From: an uncultured Spirochaetaceae bacterium
GTDB taxonomy: Bacteria > Spirochaetota > Spirochaetia > Treponematales > Treponemataceae
Reading direction: 5' to 3'
DNA length: 64,000 nt
Assembly: GCA_902789325.1 (NCBI GenBank)
Contig: CADANN010000010.1
Location: 1-64,000 of the forward strand
This document shows positions 27,868 to 36,459 of this stretch, one piece after another; the stretch's first letter is position 1; each line of letters begins with the position of its first letter. The notes beneath the pieces are model-generated. The model searched no databases, was not told where the DNA came from, and saw only the letters and a list, made by a program, of their open reading frames with translations. A program made the position numbers and the translations under genes.

Positions 27868-28044
27868 AAAAAATCTGAGGTGCGCGAACGAAAAAACACA
27901 TTGTGTCGCATCGAGGAGTTTTGGCGCTTAGCCATCGAAAACAATCCGAGGCTTTTCGGAACGGAAAACGCAGGATTGTTAACACAAAAAACTAGCTCGC
28001 CAGCGGCATAATGTGTTTTGCAGTGGGAGCACCTCAGATTTTTT
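27868..28044 (+). other. 177-nt nested inverted-repeat element (candidate structured RNA or MITE)
   Basis: The ends are a perfect 16-bp inverted repeat (AAAAAATCTGAGGTGC at 27868, its complement at 28029-28044). Inside, after a 9x9 internal loop, a perfect 10-bp pair AAAACACATT/AATGTGTTTT (27893, 28010) follows. Further in lie CGAG plus AGTTTT pairing with AAAACT plus CTCG, and AACAATCC/GGATTGTT near the tip. The whole can fold into one long interrupted rod ending in a T-run on the plus strand. No ORF fits. It may be an ncRNA with its own terminator, a miniature inverted-repeat element, or the tmk terminator region enlarged by insertion. Confidence 0.6.
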
Positions 28045-28052
28045 GAGAACTC

Positions 28053-28080
28053 TTAACATTTTTTATTATTTTCCGATAAT
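28053..28080 (+). promoter_or_regulatory. candidate promoter of the small secreted protein
   Basis: TTAACA (28053-28058), a 16-nt spacer and GATAAT (28075-28080) end 6 nt before the GTG start at 28087. No ribosome-binding site is seen. Confidence 0.45.
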
Positions 28081-28086
28081 ATCACT

Positions 28087-28701
28087 GTGAAAAAGCGTAT
28101 ATTTTCAATCATCATACTAACATCTATTATTTTCATTCATACCTCACCACTCTTTGCTTATATGGTGAAATATAAGGAAGACTGGTACAAGCTTTATCAC
28201 GTTCATTACCAGCAGTATCCGGATGATTGTATTGAAAATATCTACTGGCTCGAAAAGGCTGCTCAGGCAGATTTTTGTAATCCCCAGTTTACAGACGCAA
28301 AAATCACAACAGAAAAAGAATGGGAAAAATACCGTTACCTTTTTCAAATGCATATTAATCTAAAACTGATAGAACAGCACCTGCGACTTGGACGCACTTA
28401 CGATAAAAAGTGCATTTATTTTTACGATGCTCCATGGAAAGACGAATATCTTCGTAACATGGAAAAGGCGCTTACCTGCTATAAGGTCGGACTTTATTAC
28501 TGGCAGGAAGCAAAAGTCTGGTGCGAAAAATCAAATGCGGCATCTTTTAATTTTATGTTCATAACTGCAAAACAGAATTGGGAAGATGAACGTGAACGAA
28601 TTGTAAGTGGAGAACTCAATTACGAAAAAATGCTCAATCGCGAAATAGAAAGACTCGAAAAAAACATAAAAGAACTTAACGAAATGGATAAAAAATATTA
28701 G
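28087..28701 (+). CDS. small secreted helical protein of unknown function
   Basis: I do not recognise a family. The 204-aa product starts at GTG and has a signal peptide (KRIFSIIILTSIIFIHTSPLFA, residues about 3-24). The mature part is rich in Tyr, Trp, Lys and Glu, with TPR-like helical segments (YWLEKAAQAD, ALTCYKVGLYYWQEAKVW) and a charged C-terminal helix. It probably resides in the periplasm. It is 12 nt upstream of the aroB-like gene and likely shares its transcript. Confidence 0.72.
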   Translation: MKKRIFSIIILTSIIFIHTSPLFAYMVKYKEDWYKLYHVHYQQYPDDCIENIYWLEKAAQADFCNPQFTDAKITTEKEWEKYRYLFQMHINLKLIEQHLRLGRTYDKKCIYFYDAPWKDEYLRNMEKALTCYKVGLYYWQEAKVWCEKSNAASFNFMFITAKQNWEDERERIVSGELNYEKMLNREIERLEKNIKELNEMDKKY

Positions 28702-28713
28702 AATAGGCTCATT

Positions 28714-29838
28714 ATGAGTCAAAATAGTTTTACCATTTCTTATCCTTCTCTTAATCCGGGAACAGATAAATCCATTATCAATTTTATGGCTGGAATTCCA
28801 GATCTTGCAAAATTATTTTTCGAAAGCGAAGAGGCAGCCGAAAAACGACGACGCTTTTTTGTTACAGATGCTACAGTTGCAAGTCTTGATTGCATGCAGA
28901 GCTTTGTTTCAAAATTTGATGATGGCGTTTGCGGAAAAGACTGTCTTTTAATTCTTGGCTCTGGTGAAAAATACAAAACAATCGAAACCGTTCTTCAAAT
29001 AGTTTCAGAGGCGGTAGAAGCAGGCTTCACACGCAAAGATTTATTCATAGGAATTGGAGGCGGCGTTATTTCTGATATTACAGCTTTTGCTGCATCAATT
29101 TATAAGCGCGGTGCAAAAGTTCAGTTTGTTCCTACTACCCTTCTTTCTATGGTAGATGCTTCAATTGGTGGTAAAACTGGCTGCGATTACGACAACGTCA
29201 AAAATGTAATCGGAACTTTCTATCCTGCAGAAAAGCTTTTCTTCTTCCCTGAATTCTTAAAGTATCTTCCAGATAATCAGTATAATTCAGGACTTGCCGA
29301 AGCATTTAAGACAGCCCTTCTTTTTGATAAGGAACTGTATGAAATCTTTAAGTCTCAGGCTGGCAAAATCAATTCACGCGATACAGATCTTCTTGTTGAT
29401 ATAATTAAAAGATGCTCAACCGCAAAGGCAAAAATTGTCGAAGAAGATTTTACAGAACAGGGAATCCGTGCTTATTTGAATCTGGGACATACCTTTGGTC
29501 ATGCACTTGAAGCGGTAGCTGGATTTGGAACAATTACTCATGGTGCTGCAGTTGCCTGGGGAATTGGAAGAGCTGCAGAACTTGCCTATAAGCAGGATTT
29601 ATGCACAAGCAAGTATAAAGATGATATTCTGGATATCCTTGATTTCTATGGCTGGGATAATAAACCGGTTCCATCCTGCATCAAAGGTGGCGCTATTGGT
29701 GAACGCCTTCTTACTGTTATGCATAAAGATAAAAAGAACGAAAATGACAAAATCAGAATCATAATGCAAAAAAGTATTTGTGATACCTTTATCAAGGAAT
29801 TTGATGATAAAGAAATTTTAAGCGTTCTTGGAAAATAA
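28714..29838 (+). CDS. aroB: 3-dehydroquinate synthase family protein
   Basis: The 374-aa protein has the AroB landmarks: NAD-binding IGIGGGVISDITAFAASIYKRG, VPTTLLSMVDASIGGKTG, NVIGTFYPAEKL, and the metal ligands Glu in SGLAEAFK and His in LNLGHTFGHALE and THGAAVAWG. It closes DAHP to 3-dehydroquinate in the shikimate pathway. No other aro gene is adjacent, so another sugar-phosphate cyclase of the same superfamily is possible but less likely. The next gene starts at the base after its stop. Confidence 0.86.
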   Translation: MSQNSFTISYPSLNPGTDKSIINFMAGIPDLAKLFFESEEAAEKRRRFFVTDATVASLDCMQSFVSKFDDGVCGKDCLLILGSGEKYKTIETVLQIVSEAVEAGFTRKDLFIGIGGGVISDITAFAASIYKRGAKVQFVPTTLLSMVDASIGGKTGCDYDNVKNVIGTFYPAEKLFFFPEFLKYLPDNQYNSGLAEAFKTALLFDKELYEIFKSQAGKINSRDTDLLVDIIKRCSTAKAKIVEEDFTEQGIRAYLNLGHTFGHALEAVAGFGTITHGAAVAWGIGRAAELAYKQDLCTSKYKDDILDILDFYGWDNKPVPSCIKGGAIGERLLTVMHKDKKNENDKIRIIMQKSICDTFIKEFDDKEILSVLGK

Positions 29839-30990
29839 ATGAATAACAAAGATCACTATTTTGATTGGGCCGCAACAAGTCCTGCTGATGAAGATATTCT
29901 CAAAGAGTCACTCGAAGAAACTTTAGAATGCTGGGGAAATCCTTCAAGCACACACAGTGTTGGAAAACAGGCACGCGAACTTTTTGAAGCTGCCCGTACA
30001 AGAGCAGCAAAAGCACTTGGCGTAAAACCTGAAACAATTTACTTTACTTCAGGCGGAACAGAAAGCGATCAGATTCCACTTCTTTCAGTTCTTGCGAAAC
30101 CTATGAAGGGAACTGTTCTTGTAAGTTCCATTGAACACCCTGCAATCCGAGAGCAATCTGAAGCTCTGAAAAACTGTGGCTGGAATGTAGTACAGATTCC
30201 CGCTGATTCAGACGGAAGAATTACACCAGATACAGTAATTTCTCTTTTGACATCTGATACAGTTTTAGTATGCATAATGGCAGTAAACAATGAAACAGGC
30301 GTAATTCAGCCGATTTATGAAATTGCTGATGCAATTACAAAAGCCTGCGAAGGAAAACGCCGTCCTAAATTTCATGTAGATTGCGTTCAGGCAGCTGGAA
30401 AAATTGAACTTAATCTTGGTTATAAAGGAATTGATAGCGCAGCCTTGAGTTCTCACAAAATCTGCGGTCCACGCGGAATTGGTATTCTTTATATGAAGGA
30501 TGCGATTGAGCCATTTTTACGTGGCGGTGGACAGGAAAAAGGTTTACGCAGTGGAACAGAAAATGTATTCGGGGCCGTTGCCTTTTCTAAGTGTCTTGAA
30601 CGCTACTATAACAAGGCTAATCCTGCCGACGCAGAACGCACAAACAGTTTTGTTGAAAAACTTGCGGGCCTTCCAGGCTGCACTATTGTTCCGCCATCCA
30701 GACTTGAAAAGAAAGAACTGTTTTCGCCTTACGTTGTACAGGCTGCCTTCAGCAATATTCCCGGTAACGTTATGCTTCGTGCTCTCGACGCAAAAGGCTT
30801 TTCAATTTCAACAGGAAGTGCCTGCTCAGCAAAGAAAAATAAACGTCCTGTTCTTGAAGCAATGCACGTAGACTCAAAACTCCGCGAAAATGCAGTCCGC
30901 TTCAGTTTTGGCCCACATACCACAAACCAGGCAATAGAAGACCTCCTAACCGCCGTCTCAGAAATCAACGCACAGTTTAATAATGCATAA
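29839..30990 (+). CDS. cysteine desulfurase (NifS/IscS family)
   Basis: The 383-aa PLP enzyme shows FDWAATSPADEDIL at the N terminus, FTSGGTESDQ, VDCVQAAGKIELN, the PLP lysine in SSHKICGPRGIGILY and the active-site cysteine loop STGSACSAKK. It releases sulfur from cysteine for iron-sulfur clusters or thiolation. The loop and sequence fit the NifS-like group. The gene directly abuts aroB upstream. A NifU-like scaffold gene lies 1.1 kb away on the other strand, separated by a terminator. Confidence 0.93.
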   Translation: MNNKDHYFDWAATSPADEDILKESLEETLECWGNPSSTHSVGKQARELFEAARTRAAKALGVKPETIYFTSGGTESDQIPLLSVLAKPMKGTVLVSSIEHPAIREQSEALKNCGWNVVQIPADSDGRITPDTVISLLTSDTVLVCIMAVNNETGVIQPIYEIADAITKACEGKRRPKFHVDCVQAAGKIELNLGYKGIDSAALSSHKICGPRGIGILYMKDAIEPFLRGGGQEKGLRSGTENVFGAVAFSKCLERYYNKANPADAERTNSFVEKLAGLPGCTIVPPSRLEKKELFSPYVVQAAFSNIPGNVMLRALDAKGFSISTGSACSAKKNKRPVLEAMHVDSKLRENAVRFSFGPHTTNQAIEDLLTAVSEINAQFNNA

Positions 30991-30993
30991 AAA

Positions 30994-31021
30994 AAGAGCT
31001 CCGTTTATTCACGGAGCTCTT
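30994..31021. terminator. bidirectional hairpin terminator
   Basis: A perfect 10-bp stem AAGAGCTCCG/CGGAGCTCTT with an 8-nt loop lies between the convergent cysteine desulfurase and GGGtGRT genes. It has A-rich sequence on the left and T-rich on the right, so it can end transcription both ways. Confidence 0.85.
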
Positions 31022-31039
31022 ATTATATTCAATGAAGAA

Positions 31040-32077
31040 TTAGAAACTTCCAGCTACAGCAACAGCGCATGCTACTGTACAACCTACCATAGGGTTGTTA
31101 CCCATTCCCATGAAGCCCATCATTTCTACGTGAGCTGGTACTGATGAAGATCCTGCGAACTGAGCGTCTGAGTGCATACGACCCAAAGTATCAGTAAATC
31201 CGTAAGAAGCTGGACCTGCAGCCATGTTATCTGGGTGAAGTGTACGACCTGTACCACCACCAGAAGCTACAGAGAAGTATTTCTTACCAGCAAGGAGACG
31301 CTCCTTCTTGTAAGTACCTGCAACAGGGTGCTGGAAACGTGTTGGGTTTGTTGAGTTACCAGTGATAGAAACATCAACATCCTCATGCCACATAATTGCA
31401 ACACCTTCGCGTACATCGTCAGCACCGTAGCACTTTACGATAAGGCGGTCTGGGTTAGATCCGTATGGAACTTCCTTTACAACCTTAAGAGCCTTGTCTG
31501 TACCTTCACCGTTGAAGTAGTCGAATTCTGTCTGAACGTATGTGAAGCCGTTGATACGTGAAATGATCTGAGCAGCGTCTTTTCCAAGACCGTTCAAGAT
31601 AACGCGGAGCTTGTTCTTGCGAACCTTGTTAGCGTTAGCAGCAATCTTAATAGCACCTTCAGCAGCAGCGAAAGATTCGTGTCCTGCCAAGAATGCGAAG
31701 CACTGTGTTTCTTCTGAAAGAAGACGTGCACCGAGGTTTCCGTGTCCAAGACCAACCTTGCGGTCATCAGCTACAGAACCTGGAAGACAGAATGCCTGGA
31801 GTCCCTTACCGATGTTAGCAGCAGCTGTAGAACCAGTTTTGTCACCAGTCTTTTCTGCTTCTTTGATTGCGATTGCAGATCCGAGTACATATGCCCATTT
31901 AGCATCCTCGAAACAAATCTGCTGTGTAGACTGACAGATTTCGTATGGATCGAAACCACGAGCCTTACAAAGGTCGCGAGCCTCGTTCAAACCAGCCTCA
32001 CCTTCTTTAAAACCATATTCTTTAAGAGCCTTATTCACCTGAGGAATGCGGCCTTCAAAATCTTCAAATAATGCCAT
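31040..32077 (-). CDS. GGGtGRT protein
   Basis: The 345-aa soluble protein carries the name-giving motif SGGGTGRTLHPDN at residues 272-284. It has strongly conserved glycine-rich segments, such as GLGHGNLGARLLSEETQC and a C terminus reading MGFMGMGNNPMVGCTVACAV. This family has no known biochemical function. It occurs beside the NifU-like scaffold gene, as here (18 nt downstream), which suggests a shared iron-sulfur or redox role. Cysteines at 37, 48, 55, 97, 126, 216, 333 and 337 could bind metal. It has a good ribosome-binding site (GGAGG). Codon use is biased, suggesting high expression. Confidence 0.92.
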   Translation of the reverse strand: MALFEDFEGRIPQVNKALKEYGFKEGEAGLNEARDLCKARGFDPYEICQSTQQICFEDAKWAYVLGSAIAIKEAEKTGDKTGSTAAANIGKGLQAFCLPGSVADDRKVGLGHGNLGARLLSEETQCFAFLAGHESFAAAEGAIKIAANANKVRKNKLRVILNGLGKDAAQIISRINGFTYVQTEFDYFNGEGTDKALKVVKEVPYGSNPDRLIVKCYGADDVREGVAIMWHEDVDVSITGNSTNPTRFQHPVAGTYKKERLLAGKKYFSVASGGGTGRTLHPDNMAAGPASYGFTDTLGRMHSDAQFAGSSSVPAHVEMMGFMGMGNNPMVGCTVACAVAVAGSF

Positions 32078-32095
32078 ATTCGTATTCCTCCTAAA

Positions 32096-32797
32096 CTACT
32101 CTTTACGTGGGTCGATAAGTTTTACCATACCCTGATCTGCAGTTACACGACCATAGTGTGTGCGAGCACCTGCGATAGCTTCTTCAGCTGGTTTTCCAGC
32201 CTTGAGAGCGTCCATCAATTTACCAAAGTTGATACAGTTGTAACCGATAATCTGATTGTCCTTATCGATTGCACAAGTCTCAACATAACCTTCTGTCATT
32301 TCGAGGTAGCGAGGACCTGTTTTGCGTGTAGCAAACATTGTACCTACCTGAGAGCGGAGGTTCTTTCCGAGGTCTTCAAGAGAAGCACCAACTTTAAGTC
32401 CGTCCTTAGAGTAAGCAGACTGTGAACGACCGTAAACAATCTGGAGGAAGAGTTCGCGCATAGCAGTGTTGATAGCATCGCAAACAAGGTCAGTGTTCAA
32501 AGCTTCAAGAACAGTTTTTCCGATAAGGATTTCTGAAGCCATAGCAGCTGAGTGAGTCATACCAGAACAACCGATAGTCTCAACCAATGCTTCTTCGATG
32601 ATACCTTTCTTGATGTTCAAAGAAAGCTTACAAGCTCCCTGCTGTGGTGCACACCAACCGATACCGTGTGTGAATCCAGAAACATCTTCAATTTTCTTAA
32701 CCTTTACCCATTCTCCTTCTTCAGGGATAGGTGCTGGTCCATGATATGCGCCTTTAGCCAAAGGACACATATGCTCCACTTCTGCAGTGTATGTCAT
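32096..32797 (-). CDS. NifU-like iron-sulfur cluster scaffold protein
   Basis: The 233-aa protein resembles the NifU/IscU N-terminal scaffold, with cysteines at 49, 56 and 77 (GIGWCAPQQGACKLSL and TIGCSGMTHSA) as likely cluster ligands. Extra cysteines lie at 11, 106, 175 and 188. It is longer than IscU (about 130 aa), mainly in the N-terminal and C-terminal extensions (VETCAIDKDNQIIGYNCINF). It precedes the GGGtGRT gene in a two-gene operon. A dedicated scaffold for GGGtGRT is an inference from this pairing. Confidence 0.85.
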   Translation of the reverse strand: MTYTAEVEHMCPLAKGAYHGPAPIPEEGEWVKVKKIEDVSGFTHGIGWCAPQQGACKLSLNIKKGIIEEALVETIGCSGMTHSAAMASEILIGKTVLEALNTDLVCDAINTAMRELFLQIVYGRSQSAYSKDGLKVGASLEDLGKNLRSQVGTMFATRKTGPRYLEMTEGYVETCAIDKDNQIIGYNCINFGKLMDALKAGKPAEEAIAGARTHYGRVTADQGMVKLIDPRKE

Positions 32798-32920
32798 GAT
32801 TTGCTCCTATAAATTCATCGTGACCTAAGCCCGATGATAATTTAAAATTTTGACATCATAAAATATCATTTTTTGAGGATTTTTACAATAAGAAGTTCGA
32901 TACAGTAATACACAGTTAAG

Positions 32921-32949
32921 TTGAAAAATTATCAATGTCATTGTAGAAT
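32921..32949 (+). promoter_or_regulatory. candidate promoter of the SpoIIE-type phosphatase
   Basis: TTGAAA (32921-32926), a 17-nt spacer and TAGAAT (32944-32949) end 12 nt before ATG 32962. No ribosome-binding site lies between. Confidence 0.5.
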
Positions 32950-32961
32950 ATATAGAACAAA

Positions 32962-34347
32962 ATGAAGGCTTCAAACGACAATATCATAAAAAAAATCCTC
33001 AAATGGTTTGAAAAGAAATATAAAGCACCAGAAGAATGTAAGCTTCAGATGGCAGAACGTAATTTGAGTACAATGATTCGTGTACAGCCTCTTTTAATTG
33101 CCCTTGGTGTTTATGGAGTCCTTTCTATTCTTATAAAATTCAGAGGCGACTATTTAGCAGCACTACCTCGTTTTATATATTTTAGTGAATATATAATTCT
33201 TGGAATTACCTGTATTTTATTATCAATTAAGCTTAAGAAGATTAATTTTGCTCGCTCAACTGTAAAAATGATTCCAACTTATCTGCTTTTTGCTTATTTG
33301 ATGGGATTCCCGATTTTTCTTTTGTATTACGAAAAAAGCACCTTCAATTCAATGATTGTTTTTGCCTGTATTGCCGTAAATTTCCCGGTATTTTTTGATA
33401 TTTCACCGTTAATTTTTGGTACTACCGTAACAGTACTCTCTTTAGCATTACTATCAAAAATCCATAACGAATACAATATGTTCATTATGATGGATTCTGT
33501 CATCTTCGTATTTATTCTTTATTTCCATTCGTTAAAAAGATGGGGAAACGAAAAAGATAATTTTATACACCACAGAAGTGAACACGAATACAAAGAAAAT
33601 GTTGAAAATGAAATTAAACTTGCACAGGTAGTTCAGCAGAGTTTTTTTAAGCATAACGAAACTATTTATGATGACTGGGCTATTTCGTACTATAACAAAC
33701 CTATGGCAGGAGTTTCAGGAGACTTCCTTGACATTTACGGTAACGGTACAAAACTTGAAGGTATAGGACTTTTTGATGTTTCAGGCCATGGTATTGCATC
33801 CGGGCTTGTAACAATGCTTGTAAAGAATATCATTTTCCAGGAATTCTATAACGGCAAAACGGATAAGCTTAAATCAATTGTTGACCGAATCAATATCCGC
33901 TATATCAAAGAAAAAGGAAATATTGAAAACTATCTTACCGGAATTTTGACAAGACTCAGCGACGATTCAAATACTGTTGAGTTTATTAATGCCGGTCATT
34001 CTATGCCGATTTTTTATAGTGCACAGGGTGATTCAGCCAATTATATTGAAGATGACAACACTGCTTTTGGAGCAATCGGACTTCCTGACATTCCGACAAA
34101 CTTTGTTTCTCATAAAATTGAAATGCAGCGCGGTGATGAGATTATTTTCTTTACTGATGGTGTTACTGATGCGACTAATTCTGCCGGAGAAGATTTTGGT
34201 AAAGATAGATTACTTAAATCTATTTTCAGAAATGCAGACAGACCACTTACGACACAGGTAAACTGCATCGTAAGTGATATTCTGACTTTTGTTGGAAATG
34301 AACCTCAGAAAGACGATATAACAATAATCATTCTGAAGAAAAAATAA
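32962..34347 (+). CDS. membrane PP2C (SpoIIE/RsbU-type) serine phosphatase
   Basis: The 461-aa protein has about six hydrophobic segments between residues 35 and 195, then a coil (HEYKENVENEIKLAQVVQQSFF) and a PPM/SpoIIE phosphatase domain. The metal-binding motifs include AGVSGDFLDIYG, LFDVSGHGIASGLVTML, INAGHSMPIF, FFTDGVTDATNS and KDDITIIIL. Such proteins dephosphorylate anti-sigma-factor antagonists or similar partners in response to a membrane signal. No partner kinase or antagonist gene lies next to it. Its stop codon and that of the convergent gene at 34349 are adjacent. Confidence 0.9.
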   Translation: MKASNDNIIKKILKWFEKKYKAPEECKLQMAERNLSTMIRVQPLLIALGVYGVLSILIKFRGDYLAALPRFIYFSEYIILGITCILLSIKLKKINFARSTVKMIPTYLLFAYLMGFPIFLLYYEKSTFNSMIVFACIAVNFPVFFDISPLIFGTTVTVLSLALLSKIHNEYNMFIMMDSVIFVFILYFHSLKRWGNEKDNFIHHRSEHEYKENVENEIKLAQVVQQSFFKHNETIYDDWAISYYNKPMAGVSGDFLDIYGNGTKLEGIGLFDVSGHGIASGLVTMLVKNIIFQEFYNGKTDKLKSIVDRINIRYIKEKGNIENYLTGILTRLSDDSNTVEFINAGHSMPIFYSAQGDSANYIEDDNTAFGAIGLPDIPTNFVSHKIEMQRGDEIIFFTDGVTDATNSAGEDFGKDRLLKSIFRNADRPLTTQVNCIVSDILTFVGNEPQKDDITIIILKKK

Positions 34348-34348
34348 A

Positions 34349-34921
34349 CTAGAACTTATATGAAGCTCCCAGCTTTAAGATAGCTGTTGTAGGAGCACAA
34401 GTCTCTACAAAAATAGAAAAGTAATCATAATCTAATTTAAGTCCTAATAAGGTTATATCAAAAACAGGAGCAACACCTTCTGCGCCAGGCACACATAAAA
34501 TACCTCCGCTAACAGCATGATAGAACTTAAAATGCTCAAAACCATACTGGCCGGTTATTTTTGCCTGAAAAGTCAAAAGATCCAAGCCAAAGGTCTTTTC
34601 ATAATTTACAAAGCCACCAACACCAAGATGATCCCAGAAATAATGATTATAACCAAATGCACATGAGAAAGCAGGCTCTGATTCAGAGTCATTGTTCTTA
34701 TCTTCTGAAGTTGCGGTTACTATAGAAGTTGCAATAGCAGCAAAAATGCCACTAAATATTCCTACATAAGAAGCAGAACCTGCAGAAAAATAAATTTCAT
34801 TAGTTTTCAAATCTGGAAAATCTGATGTAACAATATCAAATTCAACAAATTCATCTTCCTGTGCAAATGCTTTTCCAAAGAGGACAGTAAAAATCAATAA
34901 CATAAATACAATTTTTTTCAT
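34349..34921 (-). CDS. small outer-membrane beta-barrel-like protein
   Basis: The 190-aa product has a clear signal peptide (residues 1-20, ending GKAFA). The mature part has alternating strands such as FSCAFGYNHYFWDHLGVGGF, YGFEHFKFYHAVSGGIL and KLDYDYFSIFVE, and ends in ...LGASYKF. A terminal aromatic residue fits beta-barrel insertion by BamA. No family is recognised. AGGAGG precedes the ATG. The gene is monocistronic. Confidence 0.65.
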   Translation of the reverse strand: MKKIVFMLLIFTVLFGKAFAQEDEFVEFDIVTSDFPDLKTNEIYFSAGSASYVGIFSGIFAAIATSIVTATSEDKNNDSESEPAFSCAFGYNHYFWDHLGVGGFVNYEKTFGLDLLTFQAKITGQYGFEHFKFYHAVSGGILCVPGAEGVAPVFDITLLGLKLDYDYFSIFVETCAPTTAILKLGASYKF

Positions 34922-35014
34922 AATGATACCTCCTGAAAGTAGTCTTAAGATTAAACACTTGATACAGATATTATGTTACTAAAAAAATGTAATTGTCAAA
35001 TAAAAAAGGGAACC

Positions 35015-35044
35015 AGGGCAAACGCATTATAGTTGTTGGAGAGC
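35015..35044 (+). repeat. dispersed repeat, core CAAACGCATTATA (copy 1)
   Basis: This 30-nt sequence is repeated at 52210-52239 in inverse orientation with one difference. The core CAAACGCATTATA also occurs at 46337 and, inverted, at 46392. An imperfect hairpin (AAGCAGGCA/TGTCTGCTT, about 35048-35086) follows it. The stretch 34922-35097 otherwise shows no gene. Confidence 0.75.
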
Positions 35045-35097
35045 ATAAAGCAGGCATTTTTCGTTTTGTGAGCAAAGTGTCTGCTTGTTGCCGATTG

Positions 35098-35428
35098 TCA
35101 GATTCTTCTTTTTAGTTGAAACAGGTAATTCAATTCCTTAAAATCTATATTTTGAATTAAAATATTTTCTGCTTTACGAGCTGTTGCAGTATTACGATTC
35201 CGACTTTCTTTTTCTGAATATGAAGCTGGTTCAGCAGCCCGGTCAAAATACCAGCCATAATATGTTTTTAAGATTACTACCAGTTCTGGTTCAGCTTCAT
35301 CATTTTCTTCAAAAAAAAATATAACGGTCTTTAGATTCCCATATACCTGTTAATTTATCCGGGAGCTTTTCTGAAAATAATGAATAAGTAAATAAAATAA
35401 TATAAAGGCAAAAAAGATATTTTTTCAC
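35098..35428 (-). pseudogene. frameshifted small secreted protein
   Basis: Reading leftward from a likely GTG at 35428, the first frame gives a signal-peptide-like start (KKYLFCLYIILFTYSLFSEK) and then LPDKLTGIWESKDRYIFF. It stops right after a run of nine T (plus-strand A9, 35311-35319). In the next frame the reading continues EENDEAEPELVVILKTYYGWYFD and on to a stop at 35098. Deleting one T would restore a protein of about 109 aa. No family is recognised. It is either a decayed gene, a slip-strand switch at the homopolymer or a base-calling error. Confidence 0.6.
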
Positions 35429-35480
35429 CTTTATATTATCCGGCTGAAATTATGCTCAGTTGAATATTGTAGTTTCTAAA

Positions 35481-36443
35481 TTATTTTTTTGACAGAAGTG
35501 CTTCTATCTCATTTTTCTCAGGCATAACCTTGAGAGCACCTTTTCGGGTTGTTATGATAGCTGCGGCAGCATTTGCAAAATTCAACATTTCCAAAAGCTG
35601 AGTCTGATTAAGATCAGTAAGGCCATGTTCAAGAATATAATTTATTATACAGGCAAAGAAGGTATCACCTGCACCGGTTGTTTCAATTGTTGGAACATCT
35701 AAAAAGGCTGGAGCATCAGATTTAAGGTCTTTATAATATGCCGAACTCCCCTCCTTTCCTTTAGACAAAAGAATGAGCGGAATATTATACTTTTTCTTTA
35801 AAATTGATATTCCATTATCAAAATCTTTTTCCCCGGTAAACCAGAGCAGTTCGTTGTCTGAGATTTTTAGAATGTCACAATTTTTCATTCCGTAATCAAA
35901 GGCAACTTTTGCATCATCAAGATTATGCCATAGAGGTGGACGTAAATTAGGATCAAAAGAAATCAGACATTTATTTTCACGGGCAATTTTAACAGCCTTT
36001 TGAGTTGCTTTTTTTACCTGGTCATTTGTCATTGAAAGGGTTCCGAAATGAAAGATTTTCGAAGCTGCTATATCTTCTTCATTAATTTCAGATTCTTTCA
36101 GCATCATATCGGCACCAGGATTTCTGTAAAAAGAAAAATCTCTGTCGCCGTCTTCAAAGGTGTGCACAAAAGCAAGTGTTGTATGAACCTCTTTATCAAA
36201 AAGAAGATTGCCGACTTCGATTCCGGCATTTTTTGCTACACTGGCCAGATGATGTCCTAAATAATCATCCCCCACCTTTCCAATAAAGGCTGTTTTCTTT
36301 CCCAGCTTAGAAAGCATTGCAAGTACATTACATGGAGCTCCTCCAGGATTCGCTTCCATCAAAATATTTCCCTGACTGCTTAGACCATTTTCCGTAAAAT
36401 CTATAAGTAATTCACCAAGCGCTGTTACATCATATTTTTTCAT
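35481..36443 (-). CDS. PfkB-family fructokinase
   Basis: The 320-aa kinase starts KKYDVTALGELLIDFTENG and carries the PfkB signatures GGAPCNVLAMLSKLGKKTAF near residue 35 and ETTGAGDTFFACII near 255, with the catalytic Asp. It most likely phosphorylates fructose released by the GH32 enzymes of the same operon. AGGAAAAG precedes the ATG. It is the last gene of the leftward fructan operon, 16 nt after the cytoplasmic GH32. Confidence 0.88.
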   Translation of the reverse strand: MKKYDVTALGELLIDFTENGLSSQGNILMEANPGGAPCNVLAMLSKLGKKTAFIGKVGDDYLGHHLASVAKNAGIEVGNLLFDKEVHTTLAFVHTFEDGDRDFSFYRNPGADMMLKESEINEEDIAASKIFHFGTLSMTNDQVKKATQKAVKIARENKCLISFDPNLRPPLWHNLDDAKVAFDYGMKNCDILKISDNELLWFTGEKDFDNGISILKKKYNIPLILLSKGKEGSSAYYKDLKSDAPAFLDVPTIETTGAGDTFFACIINYILEHGLTDLNQTQLLEMLNFANAAAAIITTRKGALKVMPEKNEIEALLSKK

Positions 36444-36459
36444 ACTTTTCCTGCCTTGA

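Noticed and set aside
27868-28044. 6S RNA (ssrS)
   Set aside because: The long rod is suggestive, but there is no clear central open-promoter-like bubble, and the perfect 16-bp ends also fit a MITE. Left as an undefined element.
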